Positions 43,534-54,800 of a stretch of 64,000 nt of DNA are shown here, one piece after another. The notes under the pieces were generated by a model. The model was not told where the DNA came from and searched no databases. It saw only the letters and a program-made list of their open reading frames with translations. The position numbers and the translations under genes were made by a program. How positions within the stretch are numbered: position 1 is the stretch's first letter; the number at the start of each line of letters is the position of its first letter. Source of the stretch: Bursaphelenchus xylophilus (taxonomy: Eukaryota > Nematoda > Chromadorea > Rhabditida > Aphelenchoididae); contig CAJFCV020000004.1 in assembly GCA_904066235.2 (NCBI GenBank), positions 10,230,001-10,294,000 of the forward strand. The letters run 5' to 3'.

Positions 43534-45957
43534 CTAAGCCGCAATCACAGCATTTCTCTCAACATCTTTTGCCTCTGTCTTCTCAGCAACAACTGTTGGA
43601 CTTGAGAATACGGAAGCCAGATATGTCAACGATCCCAGCGTTGCCAGTGTAACACCGAAGAAGTTGCACCAGTTGAAGTCGTAGTCTCCTGTGAACATTC
43701 CAGCGTAAGTGATGATTACGTTCTAAAAAAATGCTAAATAATGTTTGCGTTACTCACTTTGAACACACCAATAAACGCAGTACCCAAGGCTGAGTTGTAT
43801 TTGGTGCATTGAAACATAAAATAGCCAAGGAATAAGCCGGAGATCAGAGATAGCAAGATTAGAACTGCTAATGTCACCCGATTTGGATTCAACTGGAAGA
43901 AAATCCAAGTCTAAAGTATGTAATATGTAGGCAATATTGATAAACCGGCTACTTACAAATTCAAGTTCATTTTGGCTCGAACACAGAAAGAATAAGACGG
44001 GCGTTGTCAGCAAATTATTGTAAAACATCACATCGGTTGTGGACATGAACTAAAATTACCCTTGATAAATGCAAGGACTTTAAAACACTTGCATCTTTGT
44101 TGAAAACATGTTTCACATACACCCCATTCAATGCCGTGGCTGTGTTGTTAATCGTAACATAAAGATACCCCATCAAATTAAAGTTTAGATCAAAGCTGAA
44201 ATCAATTTTACAAGGAAAGTACTTTTATGGGGGCTCCTACTTTTTGACGGGACATATCTCAAAAAATCAGAAAAAATTTGCTGATCAAGGACATATAAAT
44301 CTTAGCTGCCCATTTTGGGTTTTTATGGGTGAAAATGCCCAAAAACTGTCTTAATTTCCCTACAAAAGGCGCAGGCATTCGAAACGATAAAAAGCGCAGT
44401 CGGTCTCTTCCTTCGGAAGAGAGCGGTGTGACCGAGTGGTTAGTGCCGTAGTCTGGGAATCAAGAGGGAGGACGCCGCACGGGTTCGATTTCCCTTTTGG
44501 ACTGAATCAACTTTTTTTGAAGTTGAAGGTCGGAAAAATAAATTTTTGGGCCAAGACTGATTTATTACGTCTTAGAAACTCAATAAACATCATTTTAAGC
44601 CAAAATAAAAATTGTAAACCCGTGAAAAATTAAGCGAAAAGGGGTTCATATAGGACTTTAAGTCAACTTCCGATTGCGTTTTCATCCCTAAAAACCTAAA
44701 ATGGGCAGCTAAGATTTATATATCCTTAATCAGCACATTTTTTCTGATTTTTTGAGATATGTCCCGTCAAAAAGTAGGAGCCCCCATAAAAGTACTTTCC
44801 TTGTTAAAAAACTAGATTTAGAAGATAATTTGCTTACCATGCAGCCAAGACTGCGCCCAACACAATAATTCCGACACTTATGACTGTATTTTTCTTTGGT
44901 GTTACACTGAAAGTACGTACTTCATTATGCAGGCAAAGGCAATCTCACCGCAGAAAGACAAACTCTAAGATCATCGTGACGAACACAGTGGAATGTCTGA
45001 GGCTGGTAAACATTGGCAGAGTAAGGTATTTTGTACTTCCCAGGCCGAACGTCAGGTTGAACAAAAAAAGGACAACCAGTGGAGAGATCTAAACTTAACA
45101 GGTATCAGTCCGTCGGGAAAACTGTGGCGGCCGTTGCGCTTTGGAATCGTCCGAGCCGAAAGCATCTTGCTGCAACGATCCGCCACTATTTTCCCGACAA
45201 ATTTTAGAGTCTAGTCCATTTGCAAAGTCACTGGAGTGACTTCAACGACAAGCACAGTGAGAAAACAAAAGTTCGCTTTGCACTGAACAATAGGCTTTTT
45301 GGGTTCCCGCATCCTGCCTCCTTATGAACAGTGCAAATGCGAAAAAATCACTCAAAGATTTTGTGAACAAATTGGTAAAGAACATAATAATTCTTACCGC
45401 AATTAAGACATTTTTTGATGGTCGTTTTATCTCAAGCTTCCCAGCAATGTTCAACACGCAAAGTAGGGCCACTGTGAACACTGTTTGAAGAAGGGACAGC
45501 ACCAAGAAAGAGGGAAATCTAAAAAAAAAATCCTGTTTTAACGTCTACTTTTCACATTTTTTCCATACGTCTTTTCTGTGGCTCTGTGCGATCTCCAACC
45601 AGAGATTTTTTATGTCGCGACTAGTACTACAACCCTGGTATAATTTTTTTCGATGGCTTCGAACCTCAGGGCACTTTCAGATTGCCAGATTTCCGCAGTA
45701 CCGACTGCTGTGGCCCTCTCGGAAGCAAAGAATGGACCGTGCGCGGGGGCCACCGCACTGTTCGAAACACTTCGAAAGTCTTTTCCATGAACTACTCAAA
45801 TACTAATAAACATTTTTTTGATACGCCTTCAACTAAAAAAACAGCGCTCGCCTTACCTGTACACACTGAGCACCAATTTGTTCACAAAGACAATGGAGAA
45901 TGCAGTCACTCCGTACATGACCGCATAAATAGCCCCAAGATTTCTTGACGAAGACAT
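43534..45957 (-). CDS. nucleotide-sugar transporter (SLC35D / SQV-7-like), complete
   Basis: Eight exons: 45857-45957, 45398-45518, 44949-45088, 44838-44906, 44087-44195, 43957-44049, 43758-43892 and 43534-43722, giving 318 residues, close to the family norm. Multi-pass membrane protein of the Golgi/ER that exchanges UDP- or GDP-sugars for the nucleotide monophosphate. Supporting segments: AVMYGVTAFSIVFVNKLVLS at the start, TKYLTLPMFTSLRHSTVF (the loop where family members have LPMFTALRR), YLYVTINNTATALNGVYVKH, MFYNNLLTTPVLF, CTKYNSALGTAFIGVFKNVI and GMFTGDYDFNW. C. elegans SQV-7 shares this pattern and supplies sugars for proteoglycans, but I cannot fix the substrate. The exon 5 donor (AGT|GTTTTA) is weak and chosen for phase. 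Intron 4 carries the Pol III-like foldback element. Confidence 0.85.
44211..44803 (+). mobile_element. foldback element with a tRNA-like core, in a transporter intron
   Basis: CAAGGAAAGTACTTTTATGG at the left and its complement at the right, flanked by TTA on each side. Arms about 130 bp (44211-44340 and 44685-44803). The 340-bp centre holds the tRNA-like unit. Confidence 0.75.
44421..44518 (+). ncRNA. tRNA-like Pol III unit (A box, B box, T-run)
   Basis: TGACCGAGTGG at 44429-44439 matches the tRNA A box (TRGYNNARNGG type), GGTTCGATTTC at 44482-44492 matches the B box, and a T7 run at 44512-44518 would end a Pol III transcript. The spacing fits a class II (long variable arm) tRNA such as Ser or Leu. 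I could not close the acceptor or anticodon stems convincingly, so it is more likely tRNA-derived (SINE-like head or pseudogene) than a working tRNA. The two internal promoter boxes are well kept. Confidence 0.5.
45106..45204. mobile_element. short M1-related MITE in intron 2 of the transporter
   Basis: CAGTCCGTCGGGAAAACTGT to CCACTATTTTCCCGACAAAT, about 99 bp, with inverted GGCGG/CCGCC inside. Confidence 0.6.
45212..45310. repeat. M3-family repeat, partial
   Basis: TAGTCCATTTGCAAAGTCAC, then ACAAGCACAGTGAGAAAAC, as in other M3 copies, in intron 2 of the transporter. Confidence 0.55.
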
Positions 45958-46258
45958 TTTTTCCCGCTGCGCTTCTCGAAGTCCAGGACCACCGTCTTCG
46001 ATTCACCTCGGAAAAAAAATTGAGTCTTGGATTTCCCCTTCAGGTGGATCAGCAGATCCTTATCAAGCCTTGCGGATTTCACTCGTTGACCTAATCCGCA
46101 CAGTATTAATGGCGGCGATATTGTTGATTTTGTCTAACGACTTGAGACAATGAGCACCAGGGGAATTGACGAAGAGGAAAATGAAAATTTTATTTTCAAT
46201 TCACCTTTATTGTCGCTGATTTGAGATTTCAAAATTTTCATTCATCATGTAATATTTA
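45958..46258. other. upstream region of the transporter, nothing specific seen
   Basis: No TATA box recognised within 100 bases of the ATG at 45957. Confidence 0.4.
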
Positions 46259-46550
46259 TGCTGTCGCTGCGCCAGTGGCATTGTAATATCAGTCTGTCGG
46301 AAAAATAACGGCGGATCGTCGCAGCAAAATTTCTCGCCCCGCCGCTATCGCGCACCAAATCCCAAGCCGCGGCTTGCAGTCGAAAAGCGATGATGAGCGA
46401 CTCCGAGGCGCGACGATCCGCCGTTTTTTTCCCGACAGACTGATAGCGTCGCTGAAGTGAAAAGCAGTTTCATTTTGCCGCGACAAAATTCATTTCCTCA
46501 GATTCGATTTTTGATGCGATAGTGTGCTCACTATTTTCCCGACAGGCTCA
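46259..46550. mobile_element. M1-family MITE split by a second M1-type MITE
   Basis: CTGTCGCTGCGCCAGTGGCA to the left, GCGTCGCTGAAGTGAAAAGC to TTTTCCCGACAGGCTC to the right of the insertion at 46290-46443. The outer left end is lost. Confidence 0.65.
46290..46443. mobile_element. nested M1-type MITE with a palindromic interior
   Basis: CAGTCTGTCGGAAAAATAAC to TTTTTTCCCGACAGACTGA; the interior starts GGCGGATCGTCG and ends CGACGATCCGCC. TA on both sides. Confidence 0.75.
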
Positions 46551-46789
46551 TAATCACTCCTGCCAAAAAAGAGAACATGGAATGTGGAGGGCATGCAGAG
46601 AAATCGGCCGTTTGACCTTATCCCTACGGAAAAAATAGATTTTTTTGGAGAAACTTTGTTTTTTGTGATAAAAAAATTGATGCATAAGACTCGGAAGAAA
46701 ATTTTGAACTTTCACAAACATCGGACGGAAAATTAGGTAGGTTTTTTGCAATGCGTGGGCAAGTAATTTCGCATAGGTTAAAAAAACTA

Positions 46790-47052
46790 CAGTGGAGGAC
46801 CTGATCCAATGGCAAAAAACATACCATTTTGCACCCGGGAAATATTAAAAATGTGGCAAAATACTTCCCTCTCAAAGTGAAAAACTTCGTTTTGAAGGGC
46901 GCGCCCTTTTTCCTCAAAAAAAGAGCGGGCGCGCTTTTGAAATAATCTCAGTTTTCTTCACTTGCAGAGGGAGGTATTTTGCCACATTTTTTGATGCTTC
47001 CTGGATGCAAAATGGTACGGTTTTTGTCACTGGATCAGGTGTCTCCCTGCAC
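46790..47052. mobile_element. M2-family MITE
   Basis: CAGTGGAGGACCTGATCCAA to GGATCAGGTGTCTCCCTGCA, about 263 bp, after TA; arms inverted. Confidence 0.72.
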
Positions 47053-47233
47053 TCATTTCGAGATTCACACGTCGATATTCACAAAATTGTAAATAAAAAA
47101 CTTGTTATTTCCTTTCAAAAATTCTTCGTTACGTCATTTCAACTCACGTTCTTTTTTTCAGCAAACGCAAAATCGAAGAATTGAGCCCAATCGAAGGGAA
47201 GGGGTTTCGAGGTCGCCGAAGGAGTAGGTAAAG

Positions 47234-48418
47234 ATGCCAGCAAGCGGGCGTACAAGAATCTTTTTGCTATTTTCCCTATTTTCTATTGGACTGTTCTCCG
47301 AATGCTTTGCAAGGTAGGTGTTGTTGTCGTAGCAGCCGTATTATAATTGACTGATTGTGAAGGCTAATGCCATAGCGTTTTGAGAGTTTCGAGAATTTTC
47401 TGCAAGCTTTTACCTGCAAGTTTTTTTTCCAAGTGACCTTGCAATTGCAAGAGAGAGATAGGCGCGCAATAACAAAAGACAAGGGTTTGTTGCTGTTGGT
47501 TTATCGGATTTACAGGTGTCCTTTGCGTGAGTCGTTGGTTTTGAAAAACATAGAATGCCTGAAATCTTGTCAGTCTCAAGAATTACGGAGGAAAAGCGCC
47601 AAAATAGAAGGAAATTTTTTCCCGACCACTTTGGAGTTTCGTCCAAGCGAAGTGCCACGACTGAAACTAAATATTTTTCGGCCGAAAATCCTACGAATTT
47701 TTTTTTGTAACAAAGATTTGGTTTTCGAGAGAGCACACGAAATGAGGAGAGTGGGACGAGTACTCTGCCGGTAACATAAAAATCCAATTTTTCGTTGGAT
47801 TTTTCGAATTTCGGATCGTTTAGGCGCTTCGGCCACACACTAAGCATGTTAGGTACCAACAACATTTTGGAAGAATTTTGGCCGACAAATTTGTAAAAAA
47901 TCAACAAAAGTTTAGAGCCTTATTTTTTACCAGTTAGCATGCTTGTCTCGTCCAGCAACGAAAAAAGAGAGCCAGAGATTTCCCGAAACTTCTACTTATG
48001 AAACTCCACATTTAACCACAATAAATGTATCATTATGTCACATCTAAGTCCTCACGTATAGCTATTTATTTACAATCTCATTTTCAGTTTCATTGAAATC
48101 GACAAAGCCCTATCGGATGTGAACCAAAAGAACCGTGAGCTGAACGCAACAAAAGATGAACATGGGTTCTTCAGGTTTGTCTCCTCACTTTCTGGAGAGA
48201 GGACTCTCCGATATCACAAGTTGAATCCGTCTACTGGCGCTGTGTACATGAGCAATTCGTCGTTTGACTATGCAAATCACAACGATCCGTGGCATTATTC
48301 GGTGAACCAGTTTGGGGATACGTACCGAACAACCGCTTTGTTGGACTTTTTCATGGCGATGAACCCGATTTACGCGTTTAAGGAGGTGTCATACCTGCAT
48401 TTCCTGTTAAATATCTGA
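47234..48418 (+). CDS. small secreted protein of unknown family
   Basis: Two exons: 47234-47313 and 48088-48418 (donor AAG|GTAGGT, acceptor TTTTCAG), giving 136 residues with TGA at 48416-48418. Exon 1 is a signal peptide: MPASGRTRIFLLFSLFSIGL then FSECFA, with cleavage likely near residues 24-27. The mature part is hydrophilic, with two N-glycosylation sites (NAT and NSS), aromatic clusters (YMSNSSFDYANHNDPWHYSV), and a C-terminal helix-like stretch (LLDFFMAMNPIYAF). It has no Cys after the signal peptide. I do not recognise the family. Convergent with the mucin gene: 390 bases separate the two stop codons and the poly(A) signals nearly overlap. Another exon after GAGGTGTCA is conceivable. 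Confidence 0.6.
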
Positions 48419-48541
48419 CTGTGAGAAAACAGGGTTGTGTGGGAAATTTTTAAACAAATTTTAGCTTTGTATGAAAATGATTTTCAATATTTGTTATTTA
48501 TACCCTAAAATGTGATTACCTGAACTTGGAACGCTATTTAC

Positions 48542-48690
48542 CAGTCTGTCGGGAAAATAATGAGTAATCTGTTACATCGAAAATCGCATCGCCGCCGAGA
48601 AAATAAATTACGTCGCGGCAAAACCAAATTGCTTTTCACTTCAGCGATCGGCACAGCGAAATCTCGCTCATTATTTTCCCGACAGACTGA
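48542..48690. mobile_element. M1-family MITE in the 3' UTR of the secreted-protein gene
   Basis: CAGTCTGTCGGGAAAATAAT to TTTTCCCGACAGACTGA, 149 bp. Confidence 0.8.
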
Positions 48691-48733
48691 TACGAATACA
48701 GTTTACTTTTTTGTTATTCTTTGGGTTAATATG

Positions 48734-48747
48734 AATAAAGATTTATT
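48734..48747. terminator. two-way poly(A) signal between convergent genes
   Basis: AATAAAGATTTATT: AATAAA on + at 48734-48739 (for the secreted-protein gene) and AATAAA on - at 48742-48747 (for the mucin, 62 bases after its stop). Confidence 0.6.
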
Positions 48748-48808
48748 GTTGGATCGTTTTGTACAACAATTTTCGCATAAAATGCCAGAATCTGCTTTCT
48801 TTGAAGGC

Positions 48809-51800
48809 CTAAACCCTTGTTAAGCCGTGTGTCCGGCGACAAATTCGCGTGAGCTCTTGGACATTGGACACACAGGTTCCGCAACTTTTCCTGCAGTTCT
48901 CCAAGAACCATGGATTCGAGTCGCACAACCCGTTGAACACGTAATGCGGGCAGTTCTCGTCGTAATCCACGCAGTCTACAGGTTGAAAAGATTTTAGATT
49001 AGGTATAGTATGCCTTACCTTCCAACGGATGCGTTGCATTGCAGCCGCCACAGCTCAAAGGGCAAAGCTTGTCGTGCACTTTGCACTCGCCTTGTGATGC
49101 CCACAATTTACAACAAATATTTCCGTCATAACAGGCATCCGTTACGTTGATTTCATTGACCAACAACGAGTCTTGATACTGCTTTTCCTCAACCGTTTGT
49201 TCATATTCTGTTCTTTTCGTGAAAGAATTCCAGAAATCTTCAATCAGTGGTGCTTTGACAGCGATCTTGACAGCCATTGCTGACGCCCAAGGGTCCACTA
49301 GCTTTAATCCTCTTGAATAAGGACATGTCTCTAGCAAATATTCGTCGGAAACGCATGAGTTGCAGCTGTATCTGCAATTCTCAAGCATCCACGGATTCGG
49401 ATCGCATTTTCCTTGGCTTGCGTGCAATGCACAAGTATCGTAGAAGTCCTCGCATACTAAAGAATGATTCGAGTACTTTTTCATACAACTTTGACTTACT
49501 AGTGACTGGTCTGGCTTGTCCAATACAATTTCCACAACTCAGTTGACACAGTTGCTGAATAGCCGGATCTTCACATCCTCCCCGAGGAGCAAACCACTTG
49601 CAGCACATGTTATTATCAAAGCAATCTGGAACGCAAACAGAGCTTGGGGTTGTGATTGCCGGCGATGTATCAGGAGTTGGAGTTTCTGTTGTAGTGGTTG
49701 GAGTGCTTGTGAACGGCGTAGTCTCAGTGCTTGTTGGGGTTCCAGAAGAAGCAGTTGGAGTCTCTGTGGAACCAGTTGCAGTGCTCGTGAAAGGCGTAGT
49801 CTCAGAGCTCGTTGGTGTTCCAGAAGAAGCAGTTGGAGTTTCTGTGGAAGGAGATGGACTGCTTGTGAACGGCGTAGTCTCAGAGCTCGTTGGTGTTCCA
49901 GAAGAAGCTGTTGGAGTTTCTGTGGAACCAGTTGCAGTGCTCGTGAAAGGCGTAGTCTCAGAGCTCGTTGGTGTTCCAGAAGAAGCAGTTGGAGTTTCTG
50001 TGGAACCAGTTGCAGTGCTCGTGAAAGGCGTAGTCTCAGAGCTCGTTGGGGTTCCAGAAGAAGCTGTTGGAGTTTCTGTGGAACCAGTTGCAGTGCTCGT
50101 GAAAGGCGTAGTCTCAGAGCTCGTTGGTGTTCCAGAAGAAGCAATTGGAGTTTCTGTGGAACCAGTTGCAGTGCTCGTGAAAGGCGTAGTCTCAGAGCTC
50201 GTTGGTGTCCCAGAAGAAGCAGTTGGAGTTTCTGTGGAAGGAGATGGACTGCTTGTGAAAGGCGTAGTCTCAGAGCTCGTTGGTGTCCCAGAAGAAGCAG
50301 TTGGAGTTTCTGTGGAACCAGTTGCAGTGCTCGTGAAAGGCGTAGTCTCAGAGCTCGTTGGTGTTCCAGAAGAAGCAATTGGAGTTTCTGTGGAACCAGT
50401 TGCAGTGCTCGTGAAAGGCGTAGTCTCAGAGCTCGTTGGTGTCCCAGAAGAAGCAGTTGGAGTTTCTGTGGAACCAGTTGCAGTGCTCGTGAAAGGCGTA
50501 GTCTCAGAGTTCGTTGGTGTTCCAGAAGAAGCAATTGGAGTTTCTGTGGAACCAGTTGCAGTGCTCGTGAAAGGCGTAGTCTCAGAGCTCGTTGGTGTCC
50601 CAGAAGAAGCAGTTGGAGTTTCTGTGGAACCAGTTGCAGTGCTCGTGAAAGGCGTAGTCTCAGAGCTCGTTGGTGTTCCAGAAGAAGCAATTGGAGTTTC
50701 TGTGGAACCAGTTGCAGTGCTCGTGAAAGGCGTAGTCTCAGAGCTCGTTGGTGTCCCAGAAGAAGCTGTTGGAGTTTCTGTGGAACCAGTTGCAGTGCTC
50801 GTGAAAGGCGTAGTCTCAGAGCTCGTTGGTGTTCCAGAAGAAGCAATTGGAGTTTCTGTGGAACCAGTTGCAGTGCTCGTGAAAGGCGTAGTCTCAGAGC
50901 TCGTTGGTGTCCCAGAAGAAGCAGTTGGAGTTTCTGTGGAACCAGTTGCAGTGCTCGTGAAAGGCGTAGTCTCAGAGCTCGTTGGTGTTCCAGAAGAAGC
51001 AGTTGGAGTTTCTGTGGAACCAGTTGCAGTGCTCGTGAAAGGCGTAGTCTCAGAGCTCGTTGGGGTTCCAGAAGAAGCTGTTGGAGTTTCTGTGGAACCA
51101 GTTGCAGTGCTCGTGAAAGGCGTAGTCTCAGAGCTCGTTGGGGTTCCAGAAGAAGCTGTTGGAGTTTCTGTGGAAGGAGATGGACTGCTTGTGAACGGCG
51201 TAGTCTCAGAGCTCGTTGGTGTTCCAGAAGAAGCAGTTGGAGTTTCTGTGGAAGGAGATGGACTGCTTGTGAACGGCGTAGTCTCAGAGCTCGTTGGTGT
51301 TCCAGAAGAAGCTGTTGGAGTTTCTGTGGAAGGAGATGGACTGCTTGTGAACGGCGTAGTCTCAGAGCTCGTTGGTGTTCCAGAAGAAGCTGTTGGAGTT
51401 TCTGTGGAAGGAGATGGACTGCTTGTGAACGGCGTAGTCTCAGAGCTCGTTGGGGTTCCAGAAGAAGCTGTTGGAGTTTCTGTGGAAGGAGATGGACTGC
51501 TTGTGAACGGCGTAGTCTCAGAGCTCGTTGGTGTTCCAGAAGAAGCAGTTGGAGTTTCTGTGGAAGGAGATGGACTGCTTGTGAACGGCGTAGTCTCAGA
51601 GCTCGTTGGGGTTCCAGAAGAAGCTGTTGGAGTTTCTGTGGAAGGAGATGGACTGCTTGTGAACGGCGTAGTCTCAGAGCTCGTTGGTGTTCCAGAAGAA
51701 GCAGTTGGAGTTTCTGTGGAAGGAGATGGACTGCTTGTGAACGGCGTAGTCTCAGAGCTCGTTGGTGTTCCAGAAGAAGCAGTTGGAGTTTCTGTGGAAG

Positions 51801-54800
51801 GAGATGGACTGCTTGTGAACGGCGTAGTCTCAGAGCTCGTTGGTGTTCCAGAAGAAGCTGTTGGAGTTTCTGTGGAACCAGTTGCAGTGCTCGTGAAAGG
51901 CGTAGTCTCAGAGCTCGTTGGTGTTCCAGAAGAAGCAGTTGGAGTTTCTGTGGAACCAGTTGCAGTGCTCGTGAAAGGCGTAGTCTCAGAGCTCGTTGGT
52001 GTTCCAGAAGAAGCAATTGGAGTTTCTGTGGAACCAGTTGCAGTGCTCGTGAAAGGCGTAGTCTCAGAGCTCGTTGGTGTCCCAGAAGAAGCAGTTGGAG
52101 TTTCTGTGGAAGGAGATGGACTGCTTGTGAAAGGCGTAGTCTCAGAGCTCGTTGGTGTCCCAGAAGAAGCAGTTGGAGTTTCTGTGGAACCAGTTGCAGT
52201 GCTCGTGAAAGGCGTAGTCTCAGAGCTCGTTGGTGTCCCAGAAGAAGCAGTTGGAGTTTCTGTGGAAGGAGATGGACTGCTTGTGAACGGCGTAGTCTCA
52301 GAGCTCGTTGGGGTTCCAGAAGAAGCAGTTGGAGTTTCTGTGGAACCAGTTGCAGTGCTCGTGAAAGGCGTAGTCTCAGAGCTCGTTGGTGTCCCAGAAG
52401 AAGCAGTTGGAGTTTCTGTGGAACCAGTTGCAGTGCTCGTGAAAGGCGTAGTCTCAGAGCTCGTTGGTGTTCCAGAAGAAGCAGTTGGAGTTTCTGTGGA
52501 ACCAGTTGCAGTGCTCGTGAAAGGCGTAGTCTCAGAGCTCGTTGGGGTTCCAGAAGAAGCTGTTGGAGTTTCTGTGGAACCAGTTGCAGTGCTCGTGAAA
52601 GGCGTAGTCTCAGAGCTCGTTGGGGTTCCAGAAGAAGCTGTTGGAGTTTCTGTGGAAGGAGATGGACTGCTTGTGAACGGCGTAGTCTCAGAGCTCGTTG
52701 GTGTTCCAGAAGAAGCAGTTGGAGTTTCTGTGGAAGGAGATGGACTGCTTGTGAACGGCGTAGTCTCAGAGCTCGTTGGTGTTCCAGAAGAAGCTGTTGG
52801 AGTTTCTGTGGAAGGAGATGGACTGCTTGTGAACGGCGTAGTCTCAGAGCTCGTTGGTGTTCCAGAAGAAGCTGTTGGAGTTTCTGTGGAAGGAGATGGA
52901 CTGCTTGTGAACGGCGTAGTCTCAGAGCTCGTTGGGGTTCCAGAAGAAGCTGTTGGAGTTTCTGTGGAAGGAGATGGACTGCTTGTGAACGGCGTAGTCT
53001 CAGAGCTCGTTGGTGTTCCAGAAGAAGCAGTTGGAGTTTCTGTGGAAGGAGATGGACTGCTTGTGAACGGCGTAGTCTCAGAGCTCGTTGGGGTTCCAGA
53101 AGAAGCTGTTGGAGTTTCTGTGGAAGGAGATGGACTGCTTGTGAACGGCGTAGTCTCAGAGCTCGTTGGTGTTCCAGAAGAAGCAGTTGGAGTTTCTGTG
53201 GAAGGAGATGGACTGCTTGTGAACGGCGTAGTCTCAGAGCTCGTTGGTGTTCCAGAAGAAGCAGTTGGAGTTTCTGTGGAAGGAGATGGACTGCTTGTGA
53301 ACGGCGTAGTCTCAGAGCTCGTTGGTGTTCCAGAAGAAGCTGTTGGAGTTTCTGTGGAACCAGTTGCAGTGCTCGTGAAAGGCGTAGTCTCAGAGCTCGT
53401 TGGTGTTCCAGAAGAAGCAGTTGGAGTTTCTGTGGAACCAGTTGCAGTGCTCGTGAAAGGCGTAGTCTCAGAGCTCGTTGGTGTTCCAGAAGAAGCAATT
53501 GGAGTTTCTGTGGAACCAGTTGCAGTGCTCGTGAAAGGCGTAGTCTCAGAGCTCGTTGGTGTCCCAGAAGAAGCAGTTGGAGTTTCTGTGGAAGGAGATG
53601 GACTGCTTGTGAAAGGCGTAGTCTCAGAGCTCGTTGGTGTCCCAGAAGAAGCAGTTGGAGTTTCTGTGGAACCAGTTGCAGTGCTCGTGAAAGGCGTAGT
53701 CTCAGAGCTCGTTGGTGTCCCAGAAGAAGCAGTTGGAGTTTCTGTGGAAGGAGATGGACTGCTTGTGAACGGCGTAGTCTCAGAGCTCGTTGGGGTTCCA
53801 GAAGAAGCAGTTGGAGTTTCTGTGGAACCAGTTGCAGTGCTCGTGAAAGGCGTAGTCTCAGAGCTCGTTGGTGTCCCAGAAGAAGCAGTTGGAGTTTCTG
53901 TGGAAGGAGATGGACTGCTTGTGAACGGCGTAGTCTCAGAGCTCGTTGGTGTTCCAGAAGAAGCTGTTGGAGTTTCTGTGGAAGGAGATGGACTGCTTGT
54001 GAACGGCGTAGTCTCAGAGCTCGTTGGTGTTCCAGAAGAAGCTGTTGGAGTTTCTGTGGAAGGAGATGGACTGCTTGTGAACGGCGTAGTCTCAGAGCTC
54101 GTTGGGGTTCCAGAAGAAGCTGTTGGAGTTTCTGTGGAAGGAGATGGACTGCTTGTGAACGGCGTAGTCTCAGAGCTCGTTGGTGTTCCAGAAGAAGCAG
54201 TTGGAGTTTCTGTGGAAGGAGATGGACTGCTTGTGAACGGCGTAGTCTCAGAGCTCGTTGGGGTTCCAGAAGAAGCTGTTGGAGTTTCTGTGGAAGGAGA
54301 TGGACTGCTTGTGAACGGCGTAGTCTCAGAGCTCGTTGGTGTTCCAGAAGAAGCAGTTGGAGTTTCTGTGGAAGGAGATGGACTGCTTGTGAACGGCGTA
54401 GTCTCAGAGCTCGTTGGTGTTCCAGAAGAACCTGTTGGAGTTTCTGTGGAACCAGTTGCAGTGCTCGTGAAAGGCGTAGTCTCAGAGCTCGTTGGTGTTC
54501 CAGAAGAAGCAGTTGGAGTTTCTGTGGAACCAGTTGCAGTGCTCGTGAAAGGCGTAGTCTCAGAGCTCGTTGGTGTTCCAGAAGAAGCAATTGGAGTTTC
54601 TGTGGAACCAGTTGCAGTGCTCGTGAAAGGCGTAGTCTCAGAGCTCGTTGGTGTCCCAGAAGAAGCAGTTGGAGTTTCTGTGGAAGGAGATGGACTGCTT
54701 GTGAAAGGCGTAGTCTCAGAGCTCGTTGGTGTCCCAGAAGAAGCAGTTGGAGTTTCTGTGGAAGGAGATGGACTGCTTGTGAACGGCGTAGTCTCAGAGC

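Noticed and set aside
44421..44518. Functional tRNA gene
   Set aside because: A and B boxes fit, but I could not pair the acceptor or anticodon stems, so it is reported only as tRNA-like.
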